From Acheta domesticus (taxonomy: Eukaryota; Arthropoda; Insecta; Orthoptera; Gryllidae), in the NCBI GenBank assembly GCA_031308135.1, contig JAHLJT010000631.1:3015371-3079370 (forward strand): a stretch of 64,000 bases of DNA, written 5' to 3'. Position 1 is the first letter of the stretch. The number at the start of each line of letters is the position of its first letter. Positions 11,217 to 22,069 of this stretch are shown here, one piece after another. Made by a program: the position numbers and the translations under genes. Under the pieces are notes generated by a model. That model searched no databases. It was not told where the DNA came from and saw only the letters and a program-made list of their open reading frames with translations.

Positions 11217-11827
11217 ATTTGTTTCTGAGTTACCATTTCACCTCAACATTAGAAAGTAATGAATAGTTAGGGAGAGAGAACCTCAGTGATGGAGGTGGCA
11301 AAATCAAACAGGAAGTCAGTAGAACGGCTGACGGAATTTTTCAAAATGATGGTTCCATTATATAGGTATCCTGTAATGAAGATTTTGAATAGTAAACAAA
11401 AACGTGTCGCCAGAATAATTGAAAACACTTATTAGTAGAACAATGTTGAAGTATAGCACCACTTAACTCAAGCGCAGGGGAGAATCACATCGAACTGAAC
11501 TGTTGCCGTTTGAGGTTGACAGATGTGTCTATCCCAACGGGTGAGGTGATATGCGTAAATGCATAAGGAGGTCCCTCTGGAACTTGGCTTTCAGTCTGCG
11601 GGTACCGGCGTGACTGCGACGTGCACGCAGAATGTCCTTATGGAAAATTAAGCTGAGGGGAAAAGACAGAAGAGGAACGACTTCCCTGACATTCCTCACT
11701 TCAGTTTCTCGTCTTCAGTTGCGTCATTTGTATTTTTTCCATTGGAAATAGACTCAGCATTAAAAAAGAAATTCTCACATACAAATGTATATATTCGAGA
11801 TTGTATTACGAGTGCTTTTCCTTGTAG

Positions 11828-11996
11828 GTTTCTTCAATGGGAAGCCAGAGTCAACACTGCCTGTCCTCCCGCTAGGCGAATGGTCTGTGTCTGCCTCACC
11901 TTCTGCACTCTGGTTTGGCAGGCAGAACCGAGTCTTCAGGCCAGTCTCGCCACCTGCAGTGCTGTTAAACACATACGGTGACTCACGCCGTGCGGA
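11828..11996 (+). other. Exon-like 169-bp segment (speculative)
   Basis: The segment is preceded by a pyrimidine-rich acceptor-like CTTTTCCTTGTAG and followed by a donor-like GTAAGT. One plus-strand frame is open throughout and has mixed, non-repetitive composition, including LPVLPLGEWSVSASPSALWF. A minus-strand frame is also open across it. Local GC content is higher than its surroundings. I recognise no protein family. It may be a host exon, a fragment of an unidentified transposon or chance. A second donor-like AAGGTGAGT lies at 12059. Confidence 0.2.
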
Positions 11997-12059
11997 GTAA
12001 GTGGCAAGTGGAAAATCCGACTTCACCGGGACTCAAAAGCGGAACTACGTGAAACCGTA

Positions 12060-13060
12060 AGGTGAGTAAACTGCTAGGGACCACACATCCATTCGAAACA
12101 CATGTATCTCTCCGATTTCGCATGTGTAAAATGAAACGGATAAAATGCACTCTTTGTGGATGGCAGTAATCCGCGATTAATTGAACTAATAGGGTGATAG
12201 AGTAAAGCTTCTTGAGATGAGACTTGGAGACTACAAAAATATCAGCAAGTAGAAATAATTTAACAGGGATTGGCTATACTAAACGACCAAAGCGGAAATA
12301 ACTAAATTTTAATGTCATCACATTCCAAAGAATAAAAATAATAAAGTAAAAAATCAAATTAGGTGAAATAAATGCCGGGGCTAAAATGCAGTTAGTTTGC
12401 GTTAGAAATAGCTGGTCATCTACAATTACCTTAATACCTCACATTTGACTATTTTTCCTTTTTGGACGAAATAGATGATGAGACTGATCTTAGCGATTTA
12501 TGTTTTTAGAAATAGTTTACCTCATTCACAGACATTTCCTTTACTTCTACTGTCTCTTGGACTACAGTCCAATTGAGCCTTCTCCTGACACACGCGTGCA
12601 CGAAATTCTTCCTGAATTCCTAATAGTACAACATGAAAGTTGACCCAAATGAGGACGAAGAAAGGTACAGAAGTAGACCAAGATGAAACCACAGAACTTG
12701 TGGCAAAATTACACAAGCAAGCAAATAGAAACCATTGCTTTTATGAAGTTTTAGAAATTGCAAGGTAGGCATCGTATATATTTCGTTTACACGATCAATT
12801 ATATATCGTTTACACGACGTATATATGAACAATTTAAAGAAATTCTGTAAATACTATCACTTGCTCGACGTGAAATATTACAGTTGAAGAATTGTGAAAT
12901 TGTATTTAGAACACGAATTGTCACACGGAATGTCCAATGTACTCTTAAAAGTGTTAATGAACGTTAAAAGAAATTTAAATTTTCATTTCAGAGCAAAATG
13001 ATTTCATTTGAGAGAGCAATCATTAATTCACAGAGCACAAGCAAATCTCCGATCGCTAAT
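12060..13060. other. No recognised feature
   Basis: A+T-rich sequence with short frames only. A phrase of about 12 bases (CGTTTACACGA or TCGTTTACACGA) repeats around 12783 and 12808, which is minor. Confidence 0.4.
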
Positions 13061-13215
13061 TTTTTTTTACTTGGAGTCTCAATTAAAATCCTAAGAGTCA
13101 GACGGTTCTACTACATTTACAATAAAGTAAGAACCACTTTTACCTTATTATAAGAAAATATAATTGGAATTAGGTGCCTGACTCTTACGATTTTGATTTC
13201 ACTACAAAAGAGTAA
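13060..13215. mobile_element. Small palindromic element (MITE-like)
   Basis: Inverted arms AAAATCCTAAGAGTCAG (13085-13101) and CTGACTCTTACGATTTT (13178-13194) pair at 16 of 17 positions with about 76 bp between them. Weaker pairing continues outward (TACTTGGAGT against AAAAGAGTA). No clear target duplication was found, so the outer boundary is approximate. Confidence 0.4.
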
Positions 13216-13219
13216 GTTT

Positions 13220-14900
13220 ACAAAACGAGCATCATACAAAACAAAGAAAGAGATATTTTTTCCTACATTTCCTTAAACTCAAAAATTATACAAGTTTGGA
13301 AAAATTATCTTTAGGACTTTCTTGTATTATTTGACTTACTTATGCAATATTGTTCCGTTACAAATTTGTATTGTCTTCTTAATAAGACACAAACAAGGCA
13401 CCATTTAATGGCTTATCAGCAACGTAACCATTGGAAACTTGAATAAAAACTTTGTGTAGTTTTCAAACATAACGTACCCAACACACCACTTTTCACAAAA
13501 CACACAGCATCTACTTTCATCTTTTTAAACAAAGACATCAGAAATTCCAGTTTTAACACAAAACTATCCACAATGAACCAGTGGCGCTACAACACGATAA
13601 AAATAGTGAGATTTGCTCTACTAAAAAATTATAGATCTTCCGATCTGTAAACCAGCATTTCACGACTGTTACAGTAGTGCCATTCTACGATGAGAGATTT
13701 TTCACCATCTCTACAAAGACAAAACACAATTTTATTTTTACTGTCACAACAGCATTATTTTCTTACAAACTTTTATAATTATACAATTACAATATTTTAC
13801 AATTACACTAGTGTTGAATGTACCATGTATTAAGACAGAAAGGGCAATTTTACGGATATGACACTTATGGTTACCATGAGTTTAATACTTTTGGCAGTGA
13901 TGTAAATCTAATACAAAAATACTTCAAGTAATTTAAATTTGTAATCAATTACGACTGGAAATCACCTTACCGTACTTTCGAGTAATCATCTGAAACAGTG
14001 CCAGGCTGATTGCTGGATTCAATATACTCAATTTAAGCGAGACATTCACCCGCGGCCCGCATACACCGGCCGAAATTGAAACATTCAGAGGCGAGATGTG
14101 GCACGCCCTGTAGCCAGGGGAAGCACAGAGAAATGAATTCCGGTTGAACTGGAAATATGAACGTTGTTGGCCTTATTACAAAATAAATGTAAAAAAATAC
14201 TGTGAATGCCATAGCTCCCCTTAAGAAATAAGAAGCTGAGAATCTCAAATGATACTGTGACATTTTTGGTAATAAATACATTCATATATGCGATAAAAGT
14301 AAAAAAAATGAAAAAAAAGTTAATGCTAATTCTTACGGGCTTAAGCTTTAGGCTAAATTCTCGCCATTGTCAATTACTAAGCACTTGACCGAAATAATTG
14401 ACCGCGAGAAGTGAAACGACTATTCCGCATTTTGTAAATCTATTTGTTATGCAAAATGCGTGGTTCGATTTTCTTCTAATTTAATGTTGATGTTCCCTAA
14501 AGTTGAAATTTTTATTAAAAACTACTTGTGTTGAAATGTCTATGTCTTCATTTCTATTTCATGACGGTGGCAGTTTCAACGCTTCCGTTTCAAGTAATAT
14601 TCATATTTTTAACGATTCTAGCAAAGAGGAACTCGATCGTTTGAAAGCATTCTAGTATTTGAGAGTAAACTTGTTTGTTGTGCAATTATGAAACACATTG
14701 TTCGATTTTCGTTGGATTTGGCAGGACTTTTTTCTTAAACTCATTAATAACGACATATTTGTCCTACCAAAGAATGACATAACAAAAACGCTTATCTACA
14801 GCTCACAAAACGACAACAAATAAAATGTAGTCTATTGCTTCAAAGGATGAGGAGAGTACCTTTAAGACAATATATCTGTTTGTGTATACTATATGAAATT
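13220..14900. other. No recognised feature
   Basis: A+T-rich sequence with two overlapping minus-strand frames near 14033-14285 that resemble no known family. No tandem repeat or transposon end was identified. Confidence 0.4.
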
Positions 14901-15299
14901 CAATGATGTATTGCCTGGTGCCATTTGATTCCGATGTTTCCATCGTGTTATATCCCGAGGCCGCCGAGGCGCTATTGGCTAGACTCATCCGGAGGACATC
15001 ATCGGGTATATTTCGTCGACGTCCTCTCACCCAATACTTTCTAGTATCTCTGTGTTATTGTGCACAGCCCAGTACGCCACTCTCCCCGATGTAAACCTCT
15101 TACGAAATGACCCTTGAACAAATTGCCTGAGGACTTCATGCAACAAGCAGGCAGAGAATTGGTCGGCATTGACAAGTGACCTGGGAAACGAAATCAGCGT
15201 GGCGGGCAGTCCGCTCCTCGCGTCGCTCGCAAGGCCAGTGGCGACGTCACTGCACGCGATGCCTGCGGGCGCCTCGCCTGCGTTCGTCCCCGCTCGTCT

Positions 15300-15690
15300 C
15301 GGATGGGATCGGATGTGGTCGGGTCGGCGTGGGTTGGGTCGGATCGGGTCGGGTCGGGTCGGCTTCGCTCGGCTCGGGTAGAAGTGGGTCGGCTCGGCTC
15401 GCCTCGATCGGGTCGGCGTGGCTTGGCTTGCCTTGGCTCGGTTCGGAGTCGGGTCGGAGTGGATCGGCTTGGGTGCGGTGGGCGTGGCGTGGCGTGGCTT
15501 GGCTTGGCTTGGTTCGGGATTGGGTTGGCACAGCTCGGGTCGGGTCGGGTCGGGTCGGGTCGGGTCGGGTCGGGTCGGGTCGGGTCGGGTCGGGTCGGGT
15601 CGGGTCTGGTCTGGTCTGGTCTGGTCTGGTCTGGTCTGCTCGGCTCGGCTTCGCTCGTCTCGGCTCTGTCTGGCTCAGCTCAACTCAGCT
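15300..15690. repeat. Pentanucleotide array (TCGGG)n and (TCTGG)n
   Basis: The centre is a perfect run of 14 TCGGG units (15535-15604) followed directly by six TCTGG units (15605-15634). On both sides about 200 bp and 50 bp of degenerate five-base repeats occur (GGTTCGG, GGCTTGG, GGCTCGG, GGTCGG). All three plus-strand frames stay open because the unit contains no stop. Confidence 0.9.
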
Positions 15691-15789
15691 CGTCTTGTCT
15701 CGACCTGGCCCCGCTCGCGGCGGCGCTGCTCGGCGCTCAGGCAATGAATGAATCTGAGAGCGAAACCCTCATGCGCCTTATTCCGGGCC

Positions 15790-15797
15790 TGACGTCA
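15790..15797. promoter_or_regulatory. CRE-type palindrome TGACGTCA
   Basis: A perfect eight-base CREB/ATF-type palindrome lies in the CpG island, in the context CCTGACGTCACC. A second TGACGTCACC occurs in the island at 22 kb. Binding is not shown by sequence alone. Confidence 0.3.
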
Positions 15798-16099
15798 CCG
15801 GACCTCATAATGGGGCCTTTTAAACGGAACACAACACACAATGCCTTCTAAATTAACCCCGCGGCCCCGCGCCCAATAATTAAACCGTCGAACTGCCGAC
15901 GCTGACGCGAGCCTCCGCGGCCCGCCCCGCCTCCCCCCTCTTCCTCCGCTGCCCCTCGCTCCGGGGAGCGATGCGCGGCGCCCAGAGAGGCGTCGTGCCA
16001 CAGGCAGCCAGTCTTGGGCGTCTCGGCACGTGGGGAGCAGGGCTTCAACAGCCACATTTCATCCCAATTTACTAAATAAGATATATTTTGAAATTGATG

Positions 16100-16195
16100 T
16101 AGGAATTGAATAAGATATATTTTAACATCAATATTTTGGGCTCGATGTTTTTCACGTTCTCAATGTTTTGTTTTTTATGTTTATGCTTTGCTTGA
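16100..16195 (+). mobile_element. Dispersed repeat B, short fragment
   Basis: TTTTGGGCTCGATGTTTTTC and the following TCTCAATGTTTTG echo TTTTGTGTTCGATGTTT of the copies at 4.0 and 6.7 kb. Only about 90 bp can be aligned by eye. Confidence 0.35.
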
Positions 16196-16339
16196 GAAAG
16201 CGAAGGTCACAATTTTGTAAATTTTTTTAAAATATGGTGTTACAGCTAATGATAGTTGCATATTTACTGCGAAGTTTCGACACTAGCTACATGCGAACTA
16301 GAACGTATTCAGCCATGCACTCGGTCATATTCGTACATG

Positions 16340-16580
16340 CACTACACTATCACGCGTGTTGGGGAAGCTTAGAGCTTGTCCCGGTTGCGGTGGGACATAA
16401 CTAGAGGGAGAAATGCCCCGAAAAACAACGTGCGGACAATTGGATCTTACATCTAACAAGGGAGGGAACCACCACCATCTCCGAAAATAAAATATTCACT
16501 GCACTAACGGGACCAACGACCATAGTAGTTGACGTGCCCGGAAACTTCTACCAATCGTCATAAAATGAATACAATCGAAG
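16340..16580 (+). mobile_element. SINE family S, 5'-truncated copy
   Basis: The segment runs GCTTAGAGCTTGTCCCGGTT, then a CACCATCTCC-like block, ATTCACTGCACTAACGGGAC and AGTTGACGTGCCCGGAAAC. These are the distal two thirds of the family described at 40815-41381, read in sense orientation. The tRNA-like head is missing. The left boundary is uncertain. Confidence 0.6.
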
Positions 16581-16599
16581 AAATGAGAAAAGAAAAAAT

Positions 16600-17815
16600 A
16601 CCAAGAATATTCTAAAGATTCTTTGTGACTCCGCCGTCACTGAGTTCTGCTCTACTATTCGTTCTATTTGCCAATTCCTCGACTGGTCAATAGTGGTGTA
16701 GTCGGTGTTGGGTACGTCAGTTCATATGGTGCAAAAGAAAAATATTGCATTCTTGGAGGAGTATTTTATTTTATAATTGTAATTATAAAATATTTTTTAT
16801 TAGTTTAGCTAGTGTTCTATAATACAGTGACAATGGAAAATGTTGTAGGTAATGGTGAAAATAAAACTTTTCTCCAATGTCAATGAATAGAAAATGTATT
16901 TACTGATTTTCTTAATTTATGAAACAAAAATATAATTACGAACGTACATTTCTTTTTTATAGTATTTTTATGATTGTAGTTGTTTCACTTAAACCAAACA
17001 GTTAGATCGACGGCAAATGCTCCTTCACGTCTCACACTGATCTAAAGTAACCTCAATTACGTTCCATATTACACCTGACTTATTTTAATTGTCGTTAAAT
17101 ATAAACTTTAAGTAAAGATTCTTTATCTTCAGATCACGAGCTGCTATTTAACTCAATTGAGAGCGGATTACGCCACACATGCTAGTTTCAAAATAATTAT
17201 AATGCACAATGTTTCGAGAGAGCCTGCTATTGCATTTGGAATTAGTTGTGCTTAAAGAACTGTAAGTGGATTTAGGATGTTTAATAAATAGTCTCATACA
17301 GTGAATTAATGAACTCCTGAAGTACTGAACGTCAAGATTATTTCTTTACTAAAACATTTTAGGGGCTGTGGAGATCAATTTAAATGTCACGCGTGTCGCT
17401 ATTTACCAAAATGCATATATTTCACATTTTATTACCACACGTTCATGTATCATTGCAAACTACGATTAATGCTAGAAGACAAACGCCCGGAAGATTCTGA
17501 ATAATATTTAATTTTTTGCACCACAAAATGATTTAAAATAGGTTCTTTCTTTTAGCCATTATTTGGATTTAGCAAAATTTAAAAAAAATTCTACAAGAAG
17601 AAAGAGAAGATATACCACAACTCCAAGTCCTTTTTTCAAATTTATTTCCCCTACACAATAATACTCAACTATTGATTCCTTAATAATATCCCGATAGTCT
17701 GATGTGCCCATTCGTTTTTCATCATTAATGTAAATTTTAAAATTATACATACGTTATATAATTTGTGATATATTTAACATATTTACGACAATAAAAAGGT
17801 TTATTATGGCTTATA
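16600..17815. other. No recognised feature
   Basis: A+T-rich sequence with stop codons in all frames. No gene, terminal repeat or tandem repeat was identified. Confidence 0.4.
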
Positions 17816-17819
17816 TTGT

Positions 17820-18145
17820 GGCTTCGGATAGCGTACCAGACTATTATACTCAAGTTGGAGGGTTCAAACTCGATCGAAGCTGTGGAATTTTAAGGGAAAA
17901 AAATCTTTCGAAGGGGAAGTTTTAAGCCGGCTGTGCCATGTTGTAGATTTACAGCATGTAAAAGAGCCTAAAAGAAGCCTCTGAGAAAAGATAAAATCGC
18001 CAGTTTCATCGCCCGAGTAATACATCCTTTCTCTGTTAGATGGTGAAAGGAGAGTAGCGGAATTCGCGTTGTCAAATAGAAGTTCTGGCCGGAAGGCCTG
18101 AGTCTTGCCATGGAAAATAAGGCGTGAATTGAATTGAATCATTAC
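17820..18145 (+). mobile_element. tRNA-related retroposon fragment (family T2)
   Basis: A tRNA-like head is visible: ATAGCGTACCAGAC could derive from an A box and GGAGGGTTCAAACTCGATCG contains a B box-like GGTTCAAACTC. It is followed by a body with TTACAGCATGTAAAAGAGCC, a phrase of the type found in arthropod SINE bodies. No tail or target duplication was identified. Confidence 0.45.
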
Positions 18146-18363
18146 ATAAGGTTACAGGGTCGCTTTCAAAATTTACTCCGGGGGCATTCCTCCTGGCGGT
18201 ACCTCCTTAAGTATCCTAATTCGAACAGAATTACGCCAACCAGGTTATTTAATTGGAGATGATCAAACATACAATGTTATCGTAACTGCACACGCATTGG
18301 TCAGTGTGCGCATTCCTATGTTGGATGCACATCGAATGTGGAAAGGCTGACGCCTCCCACCAG

Positions 18364-18388
18364 CAGCGTCATCGTTGTTGTTGTTGTT
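18364..18388. repeat. Short TTG-type microsatellite
   Basis: The run CGTTGTTGTTGTTGTTTG is a short imperfect trinucleotide repeat. Confidence 0.6.
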
Positions 18389-18537
18389 TGCGTCGAAGTT
18401 GTTTCCGTTTCGGAATTTATCAACCCATTTTGTATAATGTAAACATTAACCAGCTAATTAGTGATTTAGATAGATTCGAATCATAGCCGCAAGGTTCCTA
18501 ACATGGAAAGCAATAGCACGTCTGCTGTAACGGTGAT

Positions 18538-18872
18538 CAGTGGCGTAGCTAGGTGGGGGCAGGGGGAGTGGTCAGCCCCGGCAATTAGAAAATTTTATAA
18601 TTGGAATTATATAACTTTAATGATTTATTTGAAAAATAATATTTTTATAAAAACATGTACTTATTAATTAGTTATACTTCGTTTGAGATTATTTACAATT
18701 AAATTAAAATTATTCTGAATTAAATGCAGTTTTTTAATGTATTGTAAATAAATGTCATGTGCAAATATATTTTTTTATTAAACAATATATAAAGTATTCG
18801 TTAATAGTTTTTTTGAATTTCATTTAGGGGGGGTGATAGTATTAGTTTTGCGCCGGGTGACACCAACTGAAG
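18538..18872. mobile_element. hAT-like MITE, right end lost
   Basis: The left end CAGTGGCGTAGCTAGG matches the starts at 25897 and 46609. The interior shares ATAATTGGAATTATATAA-type sequence, TGTCATGTGCAAATATATTT and CGCCGGGTGACACCAACTGA with the element at 25897-26275. The expected terminal GCTACGCCACTG is missing after GAAG. The element is non-coding. Confidence 0.6.
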
Positions 18873-18879
18873 GGTGATG

Positions 18880-19240
18880 TCGTCGCAGCGGTGTGGTCGA
18901 TAGGCTTCGCTCCGTTCCGGGAAGAGGGTGCAGCGGCGCCCCCGGGAGGCGTCGGCGTCGGCGTCGCCTGCTCACCTTTCCCCTGGGCCCCTTCCCCGGC
19001 CCCTGCCGCCCGCGCCGCGCGGAGCGTCCTCTGACCCGCGTGCCCCCGCCCCCGTCGCCGGGGCCCCGTCGCGGCGCCTGTTGAGCGGCCTTATGCGTAG
19101 CGGCTTGGAGAGGAGTTAGCCAGTGTCCAACTGGTTAGCGCGCAACGGTACTCGCCGGCGCAGGCGCAGAGGCAGGGCACGGGCCACGGCCGGCGGCGGC
19201 GGCGGCGGCGGCGGCGCGACAAACGCCACACAGCCGAGGC
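18880..19240. other. GC-rich CpG island 2
   Basis: Dense CpG and C/G runs end in a (GGC)n stretch at 19191-19216. Open frames on both strands reflect composition. No recognised exon was found. Confidence 0.55.
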
Positions 19241-19470
19241 GCCTCGCCAAGAGGGAAATCACGAGGGCCCGGAACGGCCTTTGCAACAGGAGGCACTACT
19301 TGCAAATAATAAAAGAAGGATGGCAACGAGGCAGGAAATGCAACACGGCCCAGTTGCAGGGACCGCCCATTGTAAAGAGAGCGGAAGAGCGGGGTGGGGG
19401 GGGAGGGGAGGGCCGAAAATGAAGAGAAACGCGGACCACCAAAAAGAGAAATAATTCCAAGAGTGTTGAG

Positions 19471-19480
19471 TATATAAAGG
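19471..19480 (+). promoter_or_regulatory. TATA-box-like TATATAAAGG
   Basis: A near-consensus TATA box lies about 230 bp downstream of GC island 2 and is followed by G/A-rich sequence. It could be a core promoter, but no initiator or gene was recognised downstream, and the base odds of chance occurrence in A+T-rich DNA are high. Confidence 0.15.
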
Positions 19481-19801
19481 CCGAGATGACGAGGAGAACG
19501 ACATAAGAGAAGTAGTTCCGATTAAAAGAAGTTGGTGATTGACAGTTGCGAATGGAAGGGAGTGACGTCGACAGTTTGCATACCACTGATCACCTGTTTC
19601 CGCGACATGAAAATTAACACTTGATATCAATACTTATAAAAGTAACCAAATCTTACACTCATATTCTATGAAGCTACAGCTTCAGAAGCACAACTCTCAA
19701 TCACCGACTTATTTTAATCGGACCGTAGTAGTTGTTATCGGAGGGGAGGGAATGCCAGACGAAACCGCAGGGAGGACAGTGGAAGGAGGTGGACGAGAAA
19801 G

Positions 19802-19826
19802 AGTTAGTTAGTTAGTTAGTTAGTTA
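19802..19826. repeat. Short (TTAG)n tract
   Basis: About five GTTA units precede TAATGCC. It differs from the insect telomere repeat TTAGG by one base per unit and is too short to suggest a telomeric origin. Confidence 0.7.
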
Positions 19827-20149
19827 ATGCCTTATTTTACGTAGCGAGACTCGCACCATCTGGCCCGCTCATCCGTCTGACCACGCAAATTTCCCTACGC
19901 TCCTTTCACCATCCAGCGGAGGCGAAACAGGCGATTTGAATTTAGCTCCGAGGCTTCATTTAGGCTTGATCTTTTACATGCAAGTAAATCTACTAACATG
20001 GGACAACCGGCTTTACTTCCCCTCCGAAGGAAGGCGTACGAAGGATTTTTTCGCCCTTAAAAATCCACGGCTTCGATCGGGTTTGAAGACGCAATCTTGG
20101 GTAGAACAATCCGATTGCTGGCCATTACACCATCCGAATCCGCGAAGAG

Positions 20150-20510
20150 TGGCGCTGCATGAAGCGGAGGCGCGAGGCGAGGCGGCGGCGCGCTCATCGG
20201 CTGGCGGTGGGCGGCGCGGGGATGGCGATGGCTTTCGGAGCGTCCCCGCCGACCGGCGAGGGGGGGGGGGCGGGGGCGGGGGCGGGGGCGCGGGGCCCGT
20301 GAACCCGCCGCCGCGGGCATCGAACCCGCGATCGCCGGCCCATAATGCCGCGCGCCGCCTCCTCCTCGCCGCTCCCCCTTCCCCCCTCCCCCAGCGACTG
20401 GCGCCTGCGCGAGCGTGGAGCCCCGCCGCCGCCGGCGCCGCCGCCCGAGGAAGGAAGTGGCAGCGCTCCCGCCCTCCACGCCCGCTCCGTTTCCCACTAC
20501 TGGGCTTCTA
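20150..20510. other. GC-rich CpG island 3 with G-tract cluster
   Basis: CpG-dense sequence with a plus-strand cluster of G runs at about 20260-20298 (G10, then GGGGGC units, then GCGGGG). Long frames on both strands are compositional. Confidence 0.6.
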
Positions 20511-20514
20511 CTTT

Positions 20515-21180
20515 TTCTGGAACCGCGACATAATATTACAACATTTCTAATTTGCAATGCGTGCAGAAAGTGATGGAAAATCAAGTAGCCTATAACCTTG
20601 TAAGAAGCATATGGTTTTGTCACATACACAGAAACGCGGGAAAAATTAAAAAAAAAATGAAAAAAAATTCGATTTTGACTCAAAAATGGAAATATTTACT
20701 TATCACTTCATTCACATTAGACGCCTATCCACTGAACTTTTATATTCAGTGGGTTATCACTTACCCAGCTGTCAGCCAACAGTAAGGCTCTAAAGTACAG
20801 GCCGCACCTTATGAAAATTTTGCTATTCACATGTTGTGGGAAGAAAAATCAATTCCTTTATATTCTTTGTATGTAAAGAACTGTTATACAGTATAACTAT
20901 TCTTTACTATGTTATTGCAGGATTAGTGGTGATTTTTTTTAAATATTTCATTTATTGCAGAGTTATACAAGAGTATTTTATTCACTGTTCTCCAGCAGTG
21001 TCTGTGCTACTATTTGCATAACCTTTTTGTGCGCTTTTGTTTTGCAACAGAACTTATCTACAGGCTACTATTCGAACTCCCAAAAATATTTGTTCGGGCT
21101 GAAATTCGTACCTAGGAACTTTGGTGTCCGCATCAACAAGCTAATACACTAGACAAGAAAAAGCAACTCTTTTAATACTT
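20515..21180. other. No recognised feature
   Basis: A+T-rich sequence with short open frames and an A-rich run around 20650-20670. Nothing recognised. Confidence 0.4.
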
Positions 21181-21182
21181 GT

Positions 21183-21582
21183 AACGCTCGCGAAGGCCCT
21201 CGTGTGTCGTGTCGGTTTCTTACGGTCGCTTGCAAACGCTTGCAAAGGCCCTCGTGTGTCGTGTCGGTTTCTTACGGTCGCTTGCAACGCTCGCGAAGGC
21301 CCTCGTTTGTCGTGTCGATTTCTTACGGTCGCTTGCAACGCTTGCAAAGGCCCTCGTGTGTCGTGTCGGTTTCTTACGGTCGCTTGCAACGCTCGCGAAG
21401 GCCCTCGTTTGTCGTGTCGATTTCTTACGGTCGCTTGCAACGCTTGCAAAGGCCCTCGTGTGCCGTGTCGGTTTCTTACGGTCGCTTGCAACGCTTGCAA
21501 AGGCCCTCGTGTGTCGTGTCGGTTTCTTACGGTCGCTTGCAACGCTCGCGAAGGCCCTCGTGTGTCGTGTCGGTTTCTTGGG
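21183..21582. repeat. 51-bp minisatellite, eight copies
   Basis: The unit contains GAAGGCCCTCGTGTGTCGTG or AAAGGCCCTCGTGTGTCGTG followed by TCGGTTTCTTACGGTCGCTT and GCAA. Two start types alternate: CGCTCGCG and CGCTTGCA. Reading left to right the order is type 1, 2, 1, 2, 1, 2, 2, 1, with a further T and A variant in the third and fifth units. The 51-bp period is divisible by three, which explains the long frames on both strands. One extra A sits between the first two copies; the last copy lacks its end. Confidence 0.92.
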
Positions 21583-22069
21583 TGTGTATTTTCTTCTCTT
21601 TTGCTTCCATATCTCTTTCATTCTATCCCGATGTCTCTCTCTGCTCTCCTCAGTCCAAATGGCTCCCGTCTTTTAAGATTTTAAGATATTATTAATATTT
21701 AATTTTTATATTATAAACAGGCTACCACGAGCAAGTAATATCATCATAAGTAGGTTTCTGCTTTCGCTGAGGTTCGCCGCTCCAATCGTGTTCCAAGATA
21801 AAGTGCGCATAACAAGATGTTACCTTTATTGTTCATTTAACATTTAAAAAACACTTAAAATTGATGTACTTTGAGTAGAGTGCAACCTGTGCACGTTTTC
21901 TGAGCTCTGGCATCCATATACTAACTCACTGATAGGTCGAATAACGAATATAGCAACGAGCATTTTTGGCAAAAATTGATTGAAAAATATTCGCTGCCAT
22001 GCAATAAAAACAACCTCTCATAAAAATACCTCATTCGCCAACTAATCAACGTTTTGAGAACAGTCCTAA

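Larger units (their letters stand above)
15170..16060. other. GC-rich CpG island 1
   Basis: About 890 bp of GC- and CpG-rich sequence in an A+T-rich setting. It contains the pentanucleotide array described separately, a perfect TGACGTCA at 15790-15797 and a second CpG-dense part around 15855-16030. No gene start could be tied to it. Long frames on both strands follow from base composition. Confidence 0.65.

Noticed and set aside
15535..15604. Possible interstitial telomere array
   Set aside because: The unit is TCGGG, not the insect TTAGG, and it is embedded in a degenerate local pentamer array inside a GC island, which local expansion explains.
19802..19826. (TTAG)n as telomeric repeat
   Set aside because: Four-base unit, about 25 bp in total; a common short microsatellite.
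21183..21582. Possible CRISPR array
   Set aside because: Units are contiguous with no unique spacers, and the surrounding genome is eukaryotic in character. It is a minisatellite.
21141..21695. Five frames of 133-163 codons with a 17-residue periodicity
   Set aside because: The 51-bp period keeps every frame open. Frames on both strands with equal regularity argue against a repeat protein.
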